Positions 32,610 through 46,150 are shown, counted from the first letter of the stretch. The stretch: 64,000 nucleotides of DNA from Coniochaeta sp. PMI_546 (GCA_021432605.1 MU271149.1:434001-498000), one strand, 5' to 3'. The notes: generated from the letters alone by a model not told the origin. Translations and numbers: made by a program.

Positions 32610-35503
32610 TCACCCAGCCTGCCAGTCCAGGTCCACAAAGCCAGGCCATTCCCCGCCGTCGAGCAGAACACTCCGCAGGATGGCAAGTTCGTCATCTAGC
32701 GGGGGTAGCAAGAACGCCGTGTTCGCATCGTTTCCCGGTCCGTACTCATTCACCGCCTGAGCCGCTGTGCTAGTGCCTGCTGCAGAGCCGTTGTTACCAC
32801 CAGTGTTTGGCGTCTCTCTAGCAGGCTGGCCTGCCGAAGCATCGATACTGGGAGTTCCCGTCCACGGCGTCGTGCCGGCCGTGCGTGCAGTCGCTGGTTG
32901 TCCCGTTCGCCGGAGGCGACTGTCCTTGATCGTGATGGCCTGCAGGCGGGCACGGAGCTGCTCAAAGGACTGTACATAGCGGGTGGCTAACGGGTGCATC
33001 TCACCCCCGACCCGTTGCAGGATTTCGAGCCCTTGGCCGATGAGATCATCCAGGTCCAGAGAGGTAGGGATGCCCACCTCGGCGCGAAACTGCGAGTCGA
33101 TCTTTTGGAATACGAGCAGCACGCCCAGCGCGGCAAAGATATCTGTCCGAGGTATCAGCGTGAAGAACTCATCATATTGCGAAAATGAACCAATGAAAAA
33201 GGGAAATAGGAATGCGAGGATTATCGTAAGATTAAACAGAGATGGAGAGAGCCAAGCATACAGTGCGAGTTGTGCCAAAAGGAGGACAGCGCGTTGTGCT
33301 GGCGCAGGAAACGCATCTGGGTGATGGACTCCGAAGCCGCCAACACGCAACGCTTGATACACGGCAGCATCAGCTCGAGCTGAAATTGGTCCGCAATAGG
33401 GCGCGAGATGTACAGCAACAGTGTCTGACGGTGGATCAAGAGACGCAGGTGCAGGAAGCGCATCAGCAGCACGCTGCGCTGGCGCTCAAAAGCCCATTCG
33501 GACGCGTCGGACTCAGGTCGCAGATGCGCAGGTAGGCCGTCTTGCCAGGTGGTTAGCGCGCCGTCTAGCTGGATCGACATGGCCAGCAGCTCCGGGGGAT
33601 CCATTCGCACGCGCAAGTTGCCAGACTTGGCATCCTCGCCAGTGCTGCCCCCGTTCTTGAATATTCCGTTGAGCACGCGCTCGACAAGACGGCAGTGGCT
33701 GACAATGAACCGAAAATACTCGAGTTTGGAAGGAACGCCATCGGGTTGGCGGTAGCCCGCATGCTCATTAAGGTACTCGTCGTCGACAGGCAGGGGCAAG
33801 TCGACACGTATTTGCGGTCCGTCGTGGATTACCGGCGGCCGGCCGAGCTTGGTGCCAATTAGACGATCTAATACAAAGCACCCCCACCACACGCGCTTAT
33901 GTATCTCCTGCTCCACGATGTCGTTGGTTGTACGGGACGGGTCTAGATATAGTCCTAGCTCCTGCGCAGTGCGCACCGCCAGTCCAACGACGGTCCAGCA
34001 GTGGTTGAGCTCAAGCGAGCCGTGCAGGTAATGTCCCATCAGTAACAGCGCCTGCACGAGTTCGATCTTGCCTGTCTGCAGGATACCGGACAGCACGAGT
34101 GTCTTCGCACGCCGGAAGAAGCGTTCATGATCTCGGTCCACTGAGTTACGCTGCCAGCTCCGCTCCGCCGCCGCCGCCGTCGATGACGCCGGAGTAATGT
34201 TCGTGAGCGGCCGTAGGGCGACGTGCTCGCTACCGAAGGCAAACACCATGTTGACCAGACCTAACCAGACTACATTCGCTGACGTGGCTTCTTCACCTCC
34301 TGCCTCCTGGCTCATCCATAGCCGCTCATAGCGGCGACGAAATGTGCCTTCGTGTAGATACGGGTTCAGAATGTGCCGGTGGTAGAAAAATGACGCCACC
34401 AGCTTGTCAGCGAGCTGGCGCTGTGGTAGCTCAAAAGGATTGCCTCCCCCTCCGCCCATGCCGAGGAGGTCCTCAAACACCACCGTGGATGGCGAAGACG
34501 CCGCTAAGAGATCCGAGTGGACGTGTGAGGTTCGTCTCTCCCTAGCACCAGGGCGTAGCAGACCCCGTTGTGAGGCCCAGGCATCGGCATCGATCGTGCT
34601 TACAGCCGTGGAACCAGACGTATCTCGACTCGTGCCCGTTTGAGAATGGTCTGGGGAGCCAACTTTAGCTATAAAGTTAAAGGCGGACGCCTCGCCATAG
34701 TACTCCCCCGGAGACCCCTTGTCGTCGCCTGTCGCGTGAAGCACGCGACTATCGGCGGTTTGCAGCCGCTGTTGAGTTTGGCCCAGCGAAGAAGGACGAC
34801 CGTCGGTGGACGGCCGAGGATCTCGCTGGCTCAACCCGAATGCCGCATGGCTTTGATCGGCGGTTTTGTTGCCGTCTGAAGTAACAGACCTCGTTGTCAT
34901 CAGAGTCGGATTCCTAGATGAAACGGGGTACCGGCCGGAAACAGTGTCATAGGAACCGTCCCGTCCGGAGACAGATGGCGAAAAGGCAGAGTACGAGCCC
35001 TCCGGAAAGGGGCTCTGGCCATAACTGTGGAATAGAGACTTAGTCCAAGTCAACTCATGGGTACGTTCTAGTTGAGATCACCGACGACGAAATTCCGTCT
35101 CTGCCATCCTGATTGGCCAGCTTCTCCTCGAGGGCCCTGTTGCGGGCTCTCAAACCTTCAACATACCTGTCATGAGAGCTGCGGTCAGCGTCACAGCCGG
35201 TAAACCTTAACGGACACGTGCCAGCATAGTGTCTTTGGGACACGGTGGAGCCGGCATAGAAGGAGCAAGGGATCAATGGGCAAAAGTAGAGTTGGCTTAC
35301 TCCTGAGGTATGGAAACTCGGGTACGCTGGGGGCTGTAGACACACTCGTTGCGACGAGATTTGCAAGGCCCGCAGCTCGGTCTCTCCCCGTCGCACCGCA
35401 TCTTTTTGGTCCGGCATAGGTCGCAGGCATATCCAATACGTCTCCTCTTCGCCGGCGGATCCCGATGCTGCCTTGGCGGCTCCGGACTCACGTGTTGTTC
35501 CAT
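32610..35503 (-). CDS. Zn2Cys6 transcription factor with fungal_trans domain
   Basis: Model: 35503-35301, 35166-35082, 35014-33262 and 33142-32610, about 857 residues. The zinc cluster at residues ~27-54 has the C-x2-C-x6-C-x6-C-x2-C-x6-C spacing (YACDLCRTKKMRCDGERPSC...). A short coiled-coil linker follows (YVEGLRARNRALEEKLANQ), then a Ser-rich region. The fungal_trans (PF04082) region contains HRHILNPYLHEGTFRRRY, LVQALLLMGHYLHGSLEL, AQELGLYLDPSRT and KRVWWGCFVLDRLIGTKLGR. The C-terminal intron is set by WHNSHYIFAALGVLL. The second intron's boundaries (35081-35015) are my least certain call. It sits between the monooxygenase and the class II aldolase gene, so it is the likely local pathway regulator. 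Its own promoter has CreA-type sites. Confidence 0.85.
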
Positions 35504-35930
35504 AGCTTGCCTTCGGCCTGGGTCAGGGTGGAGTGGTCACCAACCGCGCCGCTTGATGAGTCATCACAATGGCGGGTGCCAGGCTTTCGATAACTTGGAA
35601 CACCCGGGTTGTAACAATCGAATGATGTTGCGTAGTCCACGCGGATTCGTGCTCCGAACATTCAGAAGGCTGGCATGTTGGGACGGATATGACATTTAGG
35701 ATATATCCGGATCTTGGGGAGCGCCAAGACACATGGAGGGACCCGAGTACCTGGTTGGTACCCCGCATGCGGGGTTAACTCCCCGCCCCACCCGTGGAGC
35801 GCCACAGCAGAACCGGAGAAAAATTGGGGGAGCATGAGATTGGGCAAGAGGGGCCATCTGCAAGCTCCTTCCGGTGCAGGAACGGTCACCGTGAACTGAG
35901 TGTCTGAAGTAGTCCATGTGCACATTCTCA
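35504..35930. promoter_or_regulatory. Promoter of the Zn2Cys6 regulator
   Basis: The interval between the regulator's ATG and the 3' end of the aldolase gene. It holds a palindromic ATCCGGAT at 35705-35712 and a CreA-like palindrome cluster at 35761-35793. Confidence 0.55.
35761..35793. promoter_or_regulatory. Paired CreA/Cre1-type sites in a perfect palindrome
   Basis: CCCCGCATGCGGGG at 35761-35774 is a perfect 14-bp palindrome whose arms are GCGGGG, matching the SYGGRG consensus of the carbon catabolite repressor CreA/Cre1. CCCCGC and CCCCAC follow within 20 bp. This would place the regulator, about 260 bp downstream on the minus strand, under glucose repression. The consensus is established knowledge; occupancy is inferred. 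Confidence 0.5.
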
Positions 35931-36776
35931 TTACTTTTCAACTAGCGAGTATAATGGGTTGAGCTCTACCTCAGCCACCCACAGCGGCCACGGCTTGGCG
36001 GCGCCCGCGATCGTAGTCCTCCCCGCGTCGGCGGCCTCGCGCTCGTTGAAGAAGTGCACATGGCCGCCGCCCGCCAATGACTGCGCTGCCATCTGCACCC
36101 GCGCGTTCTGCGCTGTGTAGATGCACTTGGACACCACCATCTCTATGCTGTCCCCGGTACACACGAACCCGTGTCCGCGCATCAGTGCCACTGGGTGCTG
36201 TGGTAGGCCTTCGATGTTGGATGCGGCCCCTAGCGTCTGAGCCAGAGAGGCCCCAAGTCGCGTACTCCTCACCAGCATGCTTTGCACGATACTCTGGTCC
36301 TCGCGATACACCGTCGCCGCGTCCCACACCGGCACCTCGGTGCCCAGAAACGCCGCCATGTGGAAACAGGCTCGCAGCGGCGTTGACGGCGATATCGAAA
36401 AGGGCACCACGTCGAGCGAGTGCGAGTGCACTACCGACTGCACCTTGGGATAAGCCTTATAGATTTCAGAGTGAATGTAGCGCTCCGAAAACCCTGTATA
36501 AAGAAAACGCGATAACAGAATTAGGCCAAATCAATGTAGGTACAAAAGCATACACATACCTTTAGGGGCATCCTTCTGCAGCGGCTCGCCGTCCTCAACC
36601 CCGTACAGAACCAGGTCTGCCTCAGACGAGACGAGCGCTGGTGCCATGTAGCGGCTCATCATGAACACGCTGTCGGACAGGCGATACGAGAGGTGGCCGT
36701 ACGCGTCAACGATGCCGTGGAAATGCAGAATGTGGCACCCACGGATGTATTTTCGCACCACATCCTTCGAAGCCAT
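35931..36776 (-). CDS. Class II aldolase/adducin-family enzyme, decarboxylase-like
   Basis: Exons 36776-36560 and 36493-35931 (66-nt intron, GTATGT donor) encode 259 residues. The family's metal-binding histidines appear in VVHSHSLDVVP and in LMRGHGFVC. GIVDAYGHLSYRL, MMSRYMAPALVSSEADLVLY, LRACFHMAAFLG and VPVWDAATV are closer to bacterial decarboxylases of this fold (3-carboxy-2-hydroxymuconate semialdehyde or dihydroxyphthalate type) than to fuculose-phosphate aldolases. It may therefore decarboxylate an aromatic acid or ring-cleavage product, using a divalent metal. That assignment is by motif memory, not by search. The ATG used is the first in frame (MASKDVV); only a GTG lies further upstream. 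Confidence 0.8.
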
Positions 36777-37816
36777 TGCGTGAAAATGAGGTGCCGAGGC
36801 AACGCTGCTTTTTTCGCTTATACGGGATGCAGAGCTCGTCAGTCTCACCGTGACCTTGCTGAGAAATTGCTGAGCACGTTGCTAGCAAGACCAAAAATGT
36901 GTCTCGACATGTTTTATCCGAAGCTTACGGCCCCGCCATCCGGTAAACTCGTGAGCTTCGCATCCGCTCCGGAGACCTGAGCCGGCACCATTCCGAGGCA
37001 ATGCTGGTAACACATTTTGGATTCAAGCTCTACAGACGTAGTAACTTTAAATTGATGACTGCCTTCGGGGGGCGCATTCATCTGGCCATGTCTATCCATA
37101 TGTTTGAGAAGTAAAGGATGAAAATGCAGGGTGATATCACGCCTTGAAGAGATGCGGTGCGAAAATAGCAGAAGATAGGGTGCTCTGAGATGAAGGGTCT
37201 GCAATCTCGGGCGCCCAATTCCCGACAGCCTCACTTTCAATTCTTCAACCATATACCGTGGACACAGCTTTGCCAACCACTATTTATTGTTGTGCCCTCT
37301 TTCTCCTTTGTTTACTTGTGTCTGGCTTCGTTTCAAACGTCATTCTGGCACTGCACACCAGGTCATTGAATTGACTAGATGCACTGCGATTGAGGGACAC
37401 ACTACCTAGTTCTCTACACTTACGTGACAGCAAGCTTCACTCCAAAAGTTCACTGCTCCTGCCATACTTGTTACTGCAGCCTCTTGATTTGCCAGTGGTG
37501 GCCCAAATGATCTGCGCGAACCAAGATTCGCTTATCGCAGATCTCGGGACGGCCATATCGATCGATCCACCTGCAGGGCACTGCTAGTGGACATCGTCGA
37601 ATAGGAATGAGCGCTCCCGCATGCTCAAGCTGGAAACAACGGAGAGTCATGACGCATAGACTCACGCCTTCGTGTGTGCAAACATGACCATGGAATTTAG
37701 AGCCCGAATTTGATATGATACTTAAGTCGTGTCCATCAGGTCAAACCTGCAGTTCTAGTTTCACAAGGCGAAATTCTAGGAGTATCTCGAGCCATTGAAC
37801 CAGGCAGGTCGCTGCA
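36777..37816. other. Divergent promoter region, aldolase and FAD oxidoreductase genes
   Basis: No gene seen. ATCCGG lies at 36938-36943, about 160 bp upstream of the aldolase ATG. The middle part is moderately AT-rich. Confidence 0.55.
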
Positions 37817-39799
37817 ATGGCTAAAGATACGAAAGAGAAGAGGAGGGTGCTAGTTGTCGGCGCAGGTGCTGCTGGTACGTCGAGGGCTTAGCCAGCGCCG
37901 CCGTCGCACAAACCAACTAACAGCATCACAGGCATGTCTTGTGCGCAACATCTCGCGCAACATCCAGACAAGTTCGATGTGACACTTATCGACGCCGCAG
38001 ACTACTGCGGAGGTCAGGCATTCTCCATCCCAATCGACAAGGACAAGCATGGCGCATCGTGGCTGAACCAAGGTGTCCAAGGAGGATCTTACATCTTCCA
38101 CCACACTATGACGATGTTCGCTCGTCTGGGTCATGTCGCCAACCCTGTTAATCTGCAGGTGTCTTTTGGCAAGGGGGATCAGTTCTGGACTAATGTGTAT
38201 CCCACCAAGCTGCTCGCCAGACACCAGAGCGAGGTCAAACGCTTTTACTGGATGATGTCCATCACCAGATGGTTTGAGTTGTTCTTCATGCTGCTGCCGC
38301 TAAAGTACCTTATGAGACTATTCTTCTTCAGCTACGAGTTCGCCAACACCGTGGCGCTGCCCATGGTTGCGCTGTTCCTGGGGACGGGCAATTACACCCC
38401 TGACGTTCCAACCATCGTCTTGGAAAGGCTCTGCACCAGCCCTACGTACGGAATGTGGTACCCGCCGGACAAAGTCAGCATCGCCAGCAACCTGCCGCCA
38501 ATGGTGGTGTTCCCGAACTTCAGTCAGTTCTACGAAGACTGGAGGAAGGCCCTTGTCAAAAAGGGCGTCAAGGTCCGTCTCTCCACTGAGTTGACCGAGG
38601 TTGTAAGTCGAGACAGCAATGGTGTGGTCGTAAAGATGATCAAGAGAACACCTAAGCCGGATCACCACAATCAGACGAGTGCTTGGGCAGCGGAAGACCA
38701 GACAAGCAACGCGGATGCGGGTGCAACTGAGCAAACGGAACACTATGATGAGATTGTCCTCTGCTGTCTGTAAGTCTAAGCTCCATTGTGTGCTCCCTGT
38801 TGATTGTGAGATTGTTACCTGCACACGCTAAGACAAAAATTACAGAGCCGACACAGCCAAGCGGCTGCTGGGGAAAACGGCCAACTGGCGCGAGAAGCAA
38901 GTCCTTGGATCAGCCAAATTCAGCGACGACATCGTAAGTGAGCTATCTCTAGCGCTGGAGAAGACAGTATATCACAAACAAATCAAACTGATAAATTATG
39001 AACTCCGCAGACCATCACACACACCGACAGCGCTTACATGAAGAAGCATTACGAGAACTTCTACAACCCCGCTCAAGCAGTCGACGAGCTCTCTGGCATT
39101 GACCAGACCGCCCGCTGCGAGGCCGCCAAGAAGTCTTTCCGGCCGATGTACTACATCAAGCCGTACCCGCAGGACCTGTCGCGGCTGGAGATGTGCTTCG
39201 ACTGTACCAACTACCAGGGCCAGTTCCCGCCCGACGTCGACTTCAACAACCACGTCTTCCAGACCATCTTCCTCAACAAACATCGGGATGGGGAGCTCTG
39301 GACCGACGACGAGATTGATGAGAGCAAGATCATCAGGAAGGACTGGTGGCACCAGCTGTGCCACTCTTGGACACACTACGTCTTCGTTGTCCCTTGGTTG
39401 TGGGCTCTTCAGGGCCGCAAACAGTATGTGATCATTACCTTGGGAGATAGCTGAGAGCGACAGTACTAACAATGACGTTTAAGTACCCGGTTTGCCTCCT
39501 CCTGGACGGTGATCAACGCCCACGAGGTGGCAATCATGAGCGGTCTTGCTGCGGCTGTGGACCTTGGCGCTACCTATCCGGAGGATCTGGAGCGAGACAG
39601 TTTTGCACTGCTGTGTTTCAGGCTGTACTACCTGTTGGTCTACGGACGTTGGCACAGAAAGAGGGCTCCGACCAAGGGCGTGGGTGAGAACTGGGGGACT
39701 GGCCCTTATGGTGGTGTGTATACAGGCCCCGGAGTGGTTGCGCAGGAGAGGCAGATGTGGCGAGAAGACAGGAATGTTGGAAGTGGGCATGCGCCTTGA
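37817..39799 (+). CDS. FAD/NAD(P)-binding oxidoreductase, flavin amine oxidase-like
   Basis: Five exons (37817-37874, 37932-38769, 38846-38933, 39011-39423, 39484-39799) give 570 residues. The N-terminus carries a Rossmann FAD motif, VLVVGAGAAGMSCAQHL, interrupted by intron 1, then LIDAADYCGGQAFS, the GG-doublet region of amine oxidase/phytoene desaturase-like flavoproteins. A hydrophobic stretch at residues ~120-160 (FELFFMLLPLKYLM and following) may associate with membrane. The C-terminal FAD-contact region is SSWTVINAHEVAIMSGLAAA. All four introns have GTAYGT, GTAAGT or GTATGT donors and restore the frame. The substrate is unknown. A link to the aromatic-acid genes rests only on proximity. 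Confidence 0.82.
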
Positions 39800-40221
39800 G
39801 GATGGTCTCGAAGTGGTTACTAGGACAGCAAACGACATCAGCAAGGGCAGAGATAGCATCCTTAGTTCTGATCCATGGCTCTGAGATTGAAGTGATATCG
39901 TGTAGCACTTTAACTTGAACTTGCCGTTATCTTGGATTTAATTCAACCTCGACTCTCTGAAACTAGCATCACCTCCACAGCTGACAAGTCCGTGGCAGTC
40001 ATCGCAGACATACTAATAGATGACTCGGTAAAACCTGTCATGTTTACTCTCTTTAGAACTTTTATCATATAGTTACTACCGTGTCAGAACCGCTGTTTTT
40101 GGAATACATAGGACAATTATCGAATCATTGTTTCTGGAACAATTTGTATCAGCATATAGACGATCTGACCTGTACCTGAGCACTATCTACATGTTTCTTA
40201 CATAGCGTGAATGGAGATCAC
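39800..40221. other. Convergent 3' intergenic region
   Basis: Lies between the 3' ends of the FAD oxidoreductase and tannase genes. AT-rich, no gene seen. Confidence 0.6.
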
Positions 40222-41994
40222 TCAGTACACCTGCAAGGGGATAGAGTTAAGATCTGGTAGCCAGGAGTCGATCGATGCCTGGTCATATACACACGACATT
40301 CTTGAATCGGTCCAGAGGGGTCTTTGCGGCCAAGCACAAAGTTTCTGATTCATCCCAGCCAAAGGCCCGGACAGCACAGTTGCGTTGAGCATAGTCGGGT
40401 TGACGCCCTTCTCGACCCAACTGATCAGACTCCCCACCACGTCCTGAGGAAAGGGGCCGGGCTGCTGCGAGCTAGGAGCGCAGTGCCCAGCGCCAGGGAT
40501 GAGAAACAACCTGTACCACTCGTTCACTTTAGAATACCCCTCCTTGAAGCTGAGATCCGGGTACATAATCTTACGAACAGAGTCCTGGTAGATGACCGAC
40601 GAGGCCGCCGGAACGCTATTGTCCGATTCGCCGTGATAGTGGATGATCTTGCCGCCGCTGCCCTGGAAGTCCTCCAGGTCTGGCCAGGTGGTCTGGAGGG
40701 TGTCGCTGAACTTCTGCATACCCTCCAGGATCCACTCTCGCAACGTATCGTACGTTACATTGTTCAAGGACAGGGAGGCGGAGTTGACTTCCTTCAGAAA
40801 CAAGTTGACGTACTGCACCCCGATCCCACTAGCAACGGCTTGGTACTTGCCGGTCGTGGCATTGTATATTGTGGCGGCATCTGGATAACCGGATGATGGT
40901 TGGAAAGAGATGTAAACTCGGCGACCTGTCGAGTCGTGGAGGCCTTTATCGATATCATCTGCAACTGCCACCGCCTGAGAGCTTACGGTCCCGTTTGCCG
41001 CGGGTCTCGCGCTGGCAGGAGAACCGAAGCCACCGCCTGTGCTGGCCGGACACGAGTAAGGTTTGCCGATGCTCGCTGAATGCTTGTAGTTTAGTTTGCA
41101 GAGGTCGGTCCTACTCACCACTCCGTCTACGCGCCCATCGAGAGCGTCGCACGCGGCAATGGTGTCGTTATTGATCTTCTCGAGCTCGCACGGTGAAGGT
41201 GCGTCGTCGTGCGTCTTCTCTACGACGGCGCTGAACAGGTGGAGAACTTGCTGAAAGGCTTGACGGAAAGCAGGGGCACCGATGGCAGCACCGTCGAACT
41301 GACTTCCGTACCTCTGAACCTGACTGAAGCCCTCGCGCCCACCCTCCGAACATCCGGAGTAGTACGAGAAGAGCTTGGTGGAGTTATAGAACTTTCTTGT
41401 CAGTTCTTTTCCTAGGACGCTCATTTCATGAATGCTCTTGTACCCGAAGTTGTAGAGCATGTTGTAGTTGAGCGTGCCGTCTCCCAGCAGGAGGACGTCG
41501 CTGAGCTGTTTGCTGAAACCACCGAAACCGCCGTCTGTGGTCCCGGTTACCGCACCGTAGACAATACCAGCGCTGAGCCCGTTCTGGCCGGAAGTGATAG
41601 CCAGGCCGCCTCCGCCCGTCGATAAGTACCGATTCTGGAACTGATCGGGAGCTGGTAGCCAAAACCAAAGGCTGACCTGGGACAGTGTCAGCTATGGACG
41701 CACCTTGCTTGGCCCTGGGACAGCGCCAACCTTGTCATTCAAGCCCTTATGTGAATACGAGAATGTCACATTACAGAAGTTGAGACCTGACTTCCCGGGG
41801 TTTGAACTACTTGCGGGAACGGTGTAGTTCGTCACGGAATTTGCTGTGACTGAGTCGGTCGACAGAGTGAGCCCTTGGATGAAGTTGTCGGCCGGTAACA
41901 CTGATTGGACATACGAAATCGTGCAGACGTCCGCGAGTGCCGTTGCAGAGACTCCAGCGGCTAGGACCAAACCTGACCAGAGTAAATACCACAT
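40222..41994 (-). CDS. Secreted tannase/feruloyl esterase family hydrolase
   Basis: Exons 41994-41731 and 41676-40222 encode 572 residues; the 54-nt intron runs from GTTGGC to CCCAG, with a CTGAC branch point. MWYLLWSGLVLAAGVSATALA is a good signal peptide. A longer frame opens at an ATG at 42120, but it would bury that peptide. The CS-D-HC signature of PF07519 is complete: Cys197-Ser198 in YSGCSEGGREG, Asp440 in HYHGESDNSVP and His486-Cys487 in IPGAGHCAP. CDALDGRVDGVV is the family's calcium-site loop. The enzyme should hydrolyse esters of gallic, ferulic or related phenolic acids outside the cell; tannase versus feruloyl esterase cannot be separated by eye. Cysteines are numerous, as expected for a secreted protein. 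Confidence 0.9.
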
Positions 41995-44694
41995 CTTTGA
42001 GCAAGTCGGGTTCCTAGTCGAGAAAGCAGTTGCTTTCTTGCTCCAAAGGGGAGATGCCATAAAACCGGTCACCATGGTCAAGAAGCCGGCGTTGAGCAAT
42101 GTCACTTTATAACACGACATCTTCCATCCGGTTGGCCGAAAAGCCCGGACCTCCGCACCGGCCCCTGTCCTCTACCAGGCTGAGGATACAGACACATGTC
42201 GGGATCAGCATCATGATGTAGTACCAGGATGGAAGGCCGCGTGGCCGCACTTGGGTATGTTGACACGTCCGCGCCGGGTCTGCTTGAACCGAGAGACCGA
42301 ATGGTACATAGGACTGGCACTAGACACAAAAACGGAAGGTTTCTAGGGAATTGACACACACGAAGTGGAAACATCGCAGCGAGGAAGAAAGAACGGCCTG
42401 AATTGCGCCGGCATTGAACAGTAAAACATCGCAAGGATGTTTGTTTTGTGCATCGGCAAGACGGAAATGTGGGGGTTGCGGTTCCGAGATATAATGTACC
42501 TGCGTCGATCCCGTTAGCATTGCTCTGCAGTTCACTCCGATTGACATATAGACCTGAATACGTCACCTAGAGACGGGGTGAAATATAACCCCATAGCCTG
42601 TGATGCAAGGTCACACAACTCAGCAATAATGGTCACTTTATGTACCTTACTGAAGGCACAATTCTAAGTCTAGGTAGGGGAAACAATGATCCGCTTTACA
42701 GAAAAGGTTCGACATGGTCGATTCATGATCATTGCTTTGTTGTTGACGTTGTGAGCTATCATGAGGGACAGCTGTATCTCAATGAATAAAGTACTGTGAG
42801 TGATACAAAACATGCCATGTATTGATAACTTCTATCTCTCGAAGAGTAATAGATATAAAGCATGAAGTGTTGAACAGAGAACAAAAGTGCTTTGTGAATG
42901 CAATTTTAGACATTAGACATATATATCGCTGCTCAAGGTTGCAGATCCAGCTTAAAACCTGATCGCTCAAGTCTTAACGTTGTCACCGGATTCGATATGA
43001 CTAGACCTATGATCGAACTCATGTGTTAGTCAGTCAAGCAGCCATCCAGTCCAGGTGCAATATGTTCTGACTCGGAATTAGATGTTATCTGTTTATAGAG
43101 CAAATGGCTATTCGATCCTATAGTGGTTGATTAGAGTCACACTACTAGCTCAAATTTCCCTAAGCACATTAAACTCACATAGACCTACACCTAAACGAAG
43201 CCCGAACTCGTGCAGAGATGTATGCTTATCGCCCCAACATTACCAAGCTCGACAGCCAGCTCTGTGTCGCCCTTGAAGCAACCTTTAAGGACAAAAAGGG
43301 GTGGCGTCCGACTACACGTATAGTAAAGACATAGGGGGAGAGGTATAGCCTGTCACGCAGGGGAATATCTTTGCCCTATCGTCGCTATTGGCAGACTCAG
43401 TCATGTAAGTGAATAGAGCGACTCCATGATCCAGACTTCCCTGGCTTCTCCACTAGACAATACTAACTCTACATAGGCCACTAGGAAAAGATCAAATGAA
43501 GAGAGGGAACTGATGATACCTGAGTCAAATAAGGCATGGCAAAAAGATATTCTGTCCTCGTCTCGCAGTGCCAGCGAGTGTAACAAAAGGTCACAGCCAT
43601 CCTTCATTGAAACGTTCCTTACAACAGGCCAGTATTTGCGAATGATATTGACCAGTGCAACGGACTTCGAGAAGGTGCTTCTGAGTACCAGCCGGCGCGT
43701 CGCTCTTGATGACGAAAGATCTCTAGATATCGCAGGTGTCACGTTAAGTCAACCTTGCATCGACGAGATTTCCGCCCAAAGATGTGCCCAGGGCGAGTGT
43801 CCAGCATCTCTGCCTAATCGGGAGTTGCCGTGCAGGTGATCACGTCACCCTTCTCTTGGGTTCAAGAAGGGAAGGTCGACACCAAATCGGCGGTATTGCT
43901 ACCTAGGTGGATACGATGTACAGGACCCTGATCCTGTACCGACATGCCCCTCGTGCTGTGTGCCGTACGGAGAAGCTCGGCAGAAAGCGACACGATGTAA
44001 CTCTGCTTCGGCGCTCGTCCCACGCATCCTTGTGGACTTCGACGATAAGCCGTCTGCACAGGCCTACGCAGCGGCACGATAGCACGCGCCATGGCATTTA
44101 ATATCGAGGAGGTACTCTCTTTGGCCGAGGCCAGGGAATGACAGAAGTCCTTCACCGTCGACCTTCCATTTTGTGCGGCATCTCACTCGCGTGGGTAGCA
44201 TACAGGCTCTGCTCTCATTTATTTCCTTCTATTTACAGACCGTCTGCCTACGTTCGGTGGTCAGTCATTGCATATCGGAGATTCCATGAGAACTACATTT
44301 CTCATGCGGCCAAGCTCATGACACCGTCACATCACCGCGGCGGCATTTGACACAAATCCTTCGCCCTCTTACTCGAGCACCTCAGCATGGAAGGTCCCTG
44401 CTTCTCTTATCACCATGTTGACGTGCTGCAGCAGAATCGTTACCGTAGTAGACGATGGAGCATCACGAGGACCGGGGCCTCGAGCGTCTGTAGAGGGAAG
44501 GTGGTAAAGCGGCAGGGCAGGGCAGGGCCATCTCCAGATGAGATGGCGCGAGACGACGGGGAGAACAAAAGAGATAAATAGACGAACGTATGACGGTAAT
44601 ATCGCCCAGGATGACCGGCAAAAGTCAAGGAATCTCGGGAGACATACAACCGCTGCAATATCAAGCCTTTCTGTATTCATTTGGATAATTCGCC
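41995..44694. other. 2.7-kb region without a supported gene
   Basis: The left end is the tannase promoter, with ATCCGG at 42126-42131 and several CCGG cores. 42,600-43,250 is AT-rich. ORFs at 43401-43839 on both strands overlap each other and have no recognisable domain. The right end is the subtilase promoter. Confidence 0.5.

Positions 44695-46150
<1,456 letters not shown>

Noticed and set aside
42950-43080. GAGTTCGATC on the minus strand as a tRNA B box
   Set aside because: No matching A box or foldable cloverleaf could be found around it.
43401-43839. Overlapping ORFs on both strands (113 and 108 codons)
   Set aside because: I considered a relic of an accessory gene because parts read like helical protein, but no family motif or start context supports it.
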